A stretch of 38,161 nt of DNA, from positions 729,840 through 768,000 of the forward strand of contig JAJVIE010000003.1 of NCBI GenBank assembly GCA_022072175.1, read 5' to 3'. Positions 36,191-38,161 of the stretch are shown here, one piece after another. The notes beneath the pieces were generated by a model. It was given only the letters and a program-made list of their open reading frames with translations. It did no database searches and was not told the DNA's origin. Within the stretch, counting starts at the first letter, position 1; every line of letters begins with the position of its first letter. A program made the translations under genes and the position numbers. This stretch comes from Candidatus Omnitrophota bacterium (GTDB taxonomy: Bacteria > Omnitrophota > Gorgyraeia > 2-02-FULL-51-18).

Positions 36191-36720
36191 GTCGAAGCGC
36201 CGGGCTCAAGGAGGTCCAGCGAGGAGACCTCGGATGACTCGAGTCGTATCCGTGAGCCGGGCTCGGTCTCCAGCCAAAAACCTGACGCATCGGCATCCGC
36301 CGGGATCCCTTTCATGAGCTGACCGTTCGCGAGCACGACGCGGTGAGACGCCTTCCACGCCGGGGGTTCGGTCGTGAGAGGATCGGGTCGCTTTTTCAGG
36401 GCCAGATGGTGCGCCGCGAGGACGGCCGCCGAAGCCGAGTCGTATCCTCGATCGTACAGCCGCAGACCGATCTCTACGATGCGCTCGTCGCTCGGAGCGA
36501 TACCCTGATCGACCAACCTGCGGACCACGGCCTCACCGGGACCGCTCAGGTCGACACCCCTTTCAAGTTCGTCGACGATGCGCCTGCTCTCTTGGGTAGG
36601 ATCGGAGATGTCGGCCGCCGATCCTGCCGAGGCGGTCACGCAACAGCACGAGCCCGACACGATCAACAGGACCGCCCGGACAGCGATGGTCAAACCCGCA
36701 ACACGGGACCGCTCAAGCAC
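36187..36720 (-). CDS. Secreted or lipid-anchored protein with C-terminal small-barrel-like module, unknown function
   Basis: The 177-residue protein has an N-terminal export signal (LTIAVRAVLLIVSGSCCCVTASA). The three cysteines could include a lipid-attachment site, but the lipobox is poor. A helical middle follows (ESRRIVDELERGVDLSG to AAVLAAHHLALKK), then a beta-rich end: VVLANGQLMKGIPADADASG, FWLETEPGSRIRL, and EVSSLDLLE. This end has the pattern of a small Sm-like barrel and resembles the module in the membrane protein at 35052-35828. The start is a GTG. It is the first clear gene of the eight-gene operon. Confidence 0.7.
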   Translation of the reverse strand: MLERSRVAGLTIAVRAVLLIVSGSCCCVTASAGSAADISDPTQESRRIVDELERGVDLSGPGEAVVRRLVDQGIAPSDERIVEIGLRLYDRGYDSASAAVLAAHHLALKKRPDPLTTEPPAWKASHRVVLANGQLMKGIPADADASGFWLETEPGSRIRLESSEVSSLDLLEPGAST

Positions 36721-36932
36721 AGCGGTCGACTTCGCTCAAGAGCTTGGAGCAGGAAAGCGGCTCTACGGGAGCCGGCCGATGGACCCTCGGGAGCGCGAGG
36801 AGCTGGAGAGTCCCCAGAGAAGCTGTGCTTACAATGTGCGTCTTCAAAAGTTTTTTGTCAGGACCTGCGCTGATACGAGGCCCCTCATCACCAATTCCGC
36901 CACCGGCGCTCAAGATCAGGGCCTGCATGAAC

Positions 36933-36953
36933 ACTATCGTAGAAAGCGATAGT
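36933..36953. repeat. Inverted repeat, possible leader hairpin or operator
   Basis: ACTATCG (36933-36939) and CGATAGT (36947-36953) are perfect complements around a 7-base centre. The element lies just after the predicted leftward transcription start near 36961. It could be a protein-binding site or a hairpin at the 5' end of the mRNA. No T-run follows. Confidence 0.5.
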
Positions 36954-36967
36954 CCGTTCACAACATC

Positions 36968-36997
36968 ATTGTAGCAACGGCCGTGCGCTCACTTCAA
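36968..36997 (-). promoter_or_regulatory. Probable promoter of the PilZ/membrane-protein operon
   Basis: Leftward, TTGAAG (36997-36992) and TACAAT (36973-36968) are 18 bases apart, matching four and five of six consensus positions. The start would be near 36961, leaving a leader of about 240 bases before the first clear gene at 36720. Confidence 0.5.
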
Positions 36998-37082
36998 TCA
37001 ATTTATGAATATTTCTTGTAACGAATATTGACTGTTGATAAGAAATCATGCATCCTTCCTTTTGGGCAACAAGGAGGCGATC

Positions 37083-37847
37083 ATGGTTAACCGATACAGA
37101 AAGATTGTTGCGAAAACACTCGCCCTCGCCGGGTTCGCCCTCATTGTATCCAGCCCCTCCAACCTTCAAGGCGGAGAGTTCGCCTGCCAGATCATCGGAG
37201 TCGACAAGAACGCCTGGATCCTCCGTGGAGACACCGGTGTCAAGATCACGCCGGTGAAACCCGGCGATGTCCTTTATTATGGGGATACGCTGACCGTGGT
37301 AAGAGGCAATAGCGTTGATGTCTCTTTTGACGCCCAAAAGGGCAACGTCTTCCACATCGAAGGCCAAACGGACATCAAGATCACCAAGGGATTGGCCAAA
37401 CAACTCGAGATGAAAGAGGGGCGTATTTTCGCCTTCTTGGACAATCCGACGGCCGATCGTAATTTCAAGGTCGTGACACCGACGGCTGTGGCGGCCGTCC
37501 GCGGCACGCGCTTCTCTGTCCAGTCGTCTTCGGCGGGACCGACACACATCGCGACCTATGAAGGTTCGGTGCAGGTCCGCGCCCGCGACGCGGAAGGCAA
37601 GGAACGTAAGGACTATATCGTTCTCCGCGCGGACAACAAAACGGTCATCGAAGCGACGGAATCCCCCGTTCCCCTCGAGACCCTGCCGCTATCGACCAAT
37701 GACACTCGGCAATACCGGTCGGCCATCTCCACGATCGAAAAGACCGTCGCTCAGAGCGGCGTCACCAAGCCCGACACCGCCACCGACGGCCTGGTCGAGC
37801 GCGTTATCGTCGAAGAGGACCCCGCCAGAACCAAGTACCTGCTCTAG
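37083..37847 (+). CDS. Secreted FecR-domain protein
   Basis: The 254-residue protein has a signal peptide (IVAKTLALAGFALIVSSPS). A FecR beta domain follows: GDVLYYGDTLTVVRGNSVDV, then the hallmark VVTPTAVAAVRGTRFSVQ and THIATYEGSVQVRA. It lacks the cytoplasmic anti-sigma segment of the classical iron-citrate FecR, and no sigma factor or TonB receptor lies beside it. It therefore looks like a stand-alone periplasmic FecR protein of unknown role. The ATG at 37083 is chosen because AAGGAGG lies 6 bases upstream; an earlier in-frame ATG at 37035 lacks a site. It is transcribed away from the PilZ operon. Confidence 0.88.
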   Translation: MVNRYRKIVAKTLALAGFALIVSSPSNLQGGEFACQIIGVDKNAWILRGDTGVKITPVKPGDVLYYGDTLTVVRGNSVDVSFDAQKGNVFHIEGQTDIKITKGLAKQLEMKEGRIFAFLDNPTADRNFKVVTPTAVAAVRGTRFSVQSSSAGPTHIATYEGSVQVRARDAEGKERKDYIVLRADNKTVIEATESPVPLETLPLSTNDTRQYRSAISTIEKTVAQSGVTKPDTATDGLVERVIVEEDPARTKYLL

Positions 37848-37856
37848 ACCGCGGCC

Positions 37857-37994
37857 TTACTTATCCCACCAACCTGCTTCAGCGCCCGCCAGCGGCGTGC
37901 TTGGGACCCGGACAGTCTCACTGTTGCGGACGCACCGCTGAGGTCTGGTCGACCGAGCGAAGCTCTTCACCCATGCGAAGGACATGTTTTCCAT
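37857..37994 (-). CDS. Doubtful 45-residue reading frame
   Basis: A short frame (starting MENMSFAWVKSFARS and ending WWDK) with AGGGGG 5 bases before its ATG and a TATACT (38024-38019) further upstream but no good -35. It has no recognisable family. It is convergent with the FecR gene, their stops being 9 bases apart. It may be a real small protein or untranslated sequence. Confidence 0.2.
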   Translation of the reverse strand: MENMSFAWVKSFARSTRPQRCVRNSETVRVPSTPLAGAEAGWWDK

Positions 37995-38057
37995 GACAAC
38001 CCCCTCGTGATGGATGCCAGTATAGGGAGTGCCTGTTACGGACGGGTGACGGCCGTC

Positions 38058-38161
38058 TTAAGAACGCCTGGGAGCGTAGAGGCTCTCGATGCGCTCGAGA
38101 TGCTCCCAATACTCGTGCGGGGCGCACGCTCCTCCGGCGGCCCGGTCGTTCCGGGGTTCGG
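38058..38161 (-). CDS. 3' end of an unidentified gene (cut by window edge)
   Basis: The last 34 codons of a leftward gene enter from the right edge, ending with EYWEHLERIESLYAPRRS and a TAA at 38058-38060. The charged, helix-like composition looks coding, but too little is present to name it. There is no clear terminator after it. Confidence 0.5.
   Translation of the reverse strand, partial: EPRNDRAAGGACAPHEYWEHLERIESLYAPRRS

Larger units (their letters stand above)
36721..37082. other. Intergenic region between the divergent secreted-protein operon and the FecR gene
   Basis: This 362-base stretch has no certain gene. It holds a leftward promoter candidate (36968-36997), an inverted repeat (36933-36953), and an AT-rich part with GAATATT at 37007-37013 and again at 37023-37029. 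For rightward transcription, TTGTAA (37016-37021) and TAAGAA (37039-37044) are a weak promoter candidate for the FecR gene. A leftward frame from a GTG at 36961 (82 residues) or ATG at 36928 (71 residues) ends at 36713, overlapping the GTG of the next gene by 8 bases. It could be a small leader gene, but has no clear ribosome-binding site and no recognisable sequence. Confidence 0.5.

Noticed and set aside
37848-38057. Terminator for the FecR gene
   Set aside because: Some GC-rich partial complementarity is present near 37880-37900, but no stem with a T-run is visible in the rightward direction.

Overview
The window is a GC-rich (about 60% by eye) bacterial chromosomal segment. It is densely packed and almost entirely leftward: about 40 of some 43 genes lie on the minus strand, and many overlap by 1-14 bases. 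Several marks suggest a diderm of the PVC/Omnitrophota type: lysine made through LL-diaminopimelate aminotransferase (DapL), a b558-type succinate dehydrogenase/fumarate reductase, a futalosine-pathway menaquinone gene, a fused SecDF, a SpoIID/LytB protein in a ruvCAB-queA-tgt-yajC-secDF operon, and frequent GTG and TTG starts. This assignment is an inference from gene content and layout, not from a search. No tRNA, rRNA, CRISPR array, insertion sequence or phage gene was recognised.

Region 1 (1-12350): one long leftward biosynthetic operon, argC-J-B-D-F-G-H then lysA-dapF-dapA-dapB-dapL (dapL cut by the window edge). It holds the cyclic arginine pathway from N-acetylglutamate to arginine and the aspartate-semialdehyde-to-lysine branch, behind a near-consensus promoter at 12322-12350. 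That promoter abuts the terminator of rplM-rpsI.

Region 2 (12362-19072): rplM-rpsI, preceded by the respiratory cluster sdhCAB, a small membrane protein, an mqnD-type menaquinone gene, an 84-residue repeat protein and a secreted protein with six EF-hand-like loops. The sdh promoter lies at the end of rsmD.

Region 3 (19069-22169): rsmD and recG leftward, rpmB rightward, and a bidirectional terminator.

Region 4 (22187-31165): a nine-gene operon yebC-ruvC-ruvA-ruvB-spoIID-queA-tgt-yajC-secDF, combining Holliday-junction processing, queuosine tRNA modification and protein export, behind an extended -10 promoter.

Region 5 (31205-36997): the least familiar part. A membrane diguanylate cyclase lies beside an eight-gene overlapping operon. 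The operon encodes an unknown secreted protein, two unknown membrane proteins, two PilZ (c-di-GMP receptor) proteins, exonuclease III, a SelW-like redox protein and an M50 membrane protease. Two of the unknown proteins appear to share a small beta-barrel-like module. This is the best candidate here for an undescribed c-di-GMP-linked envelope system.

Region 6 (36960-38161): a divergent intergenic region, a rightward secreted FecR-domain protein, a doubtful 45-residue reading frame, and the 3' end of another leftward gene.
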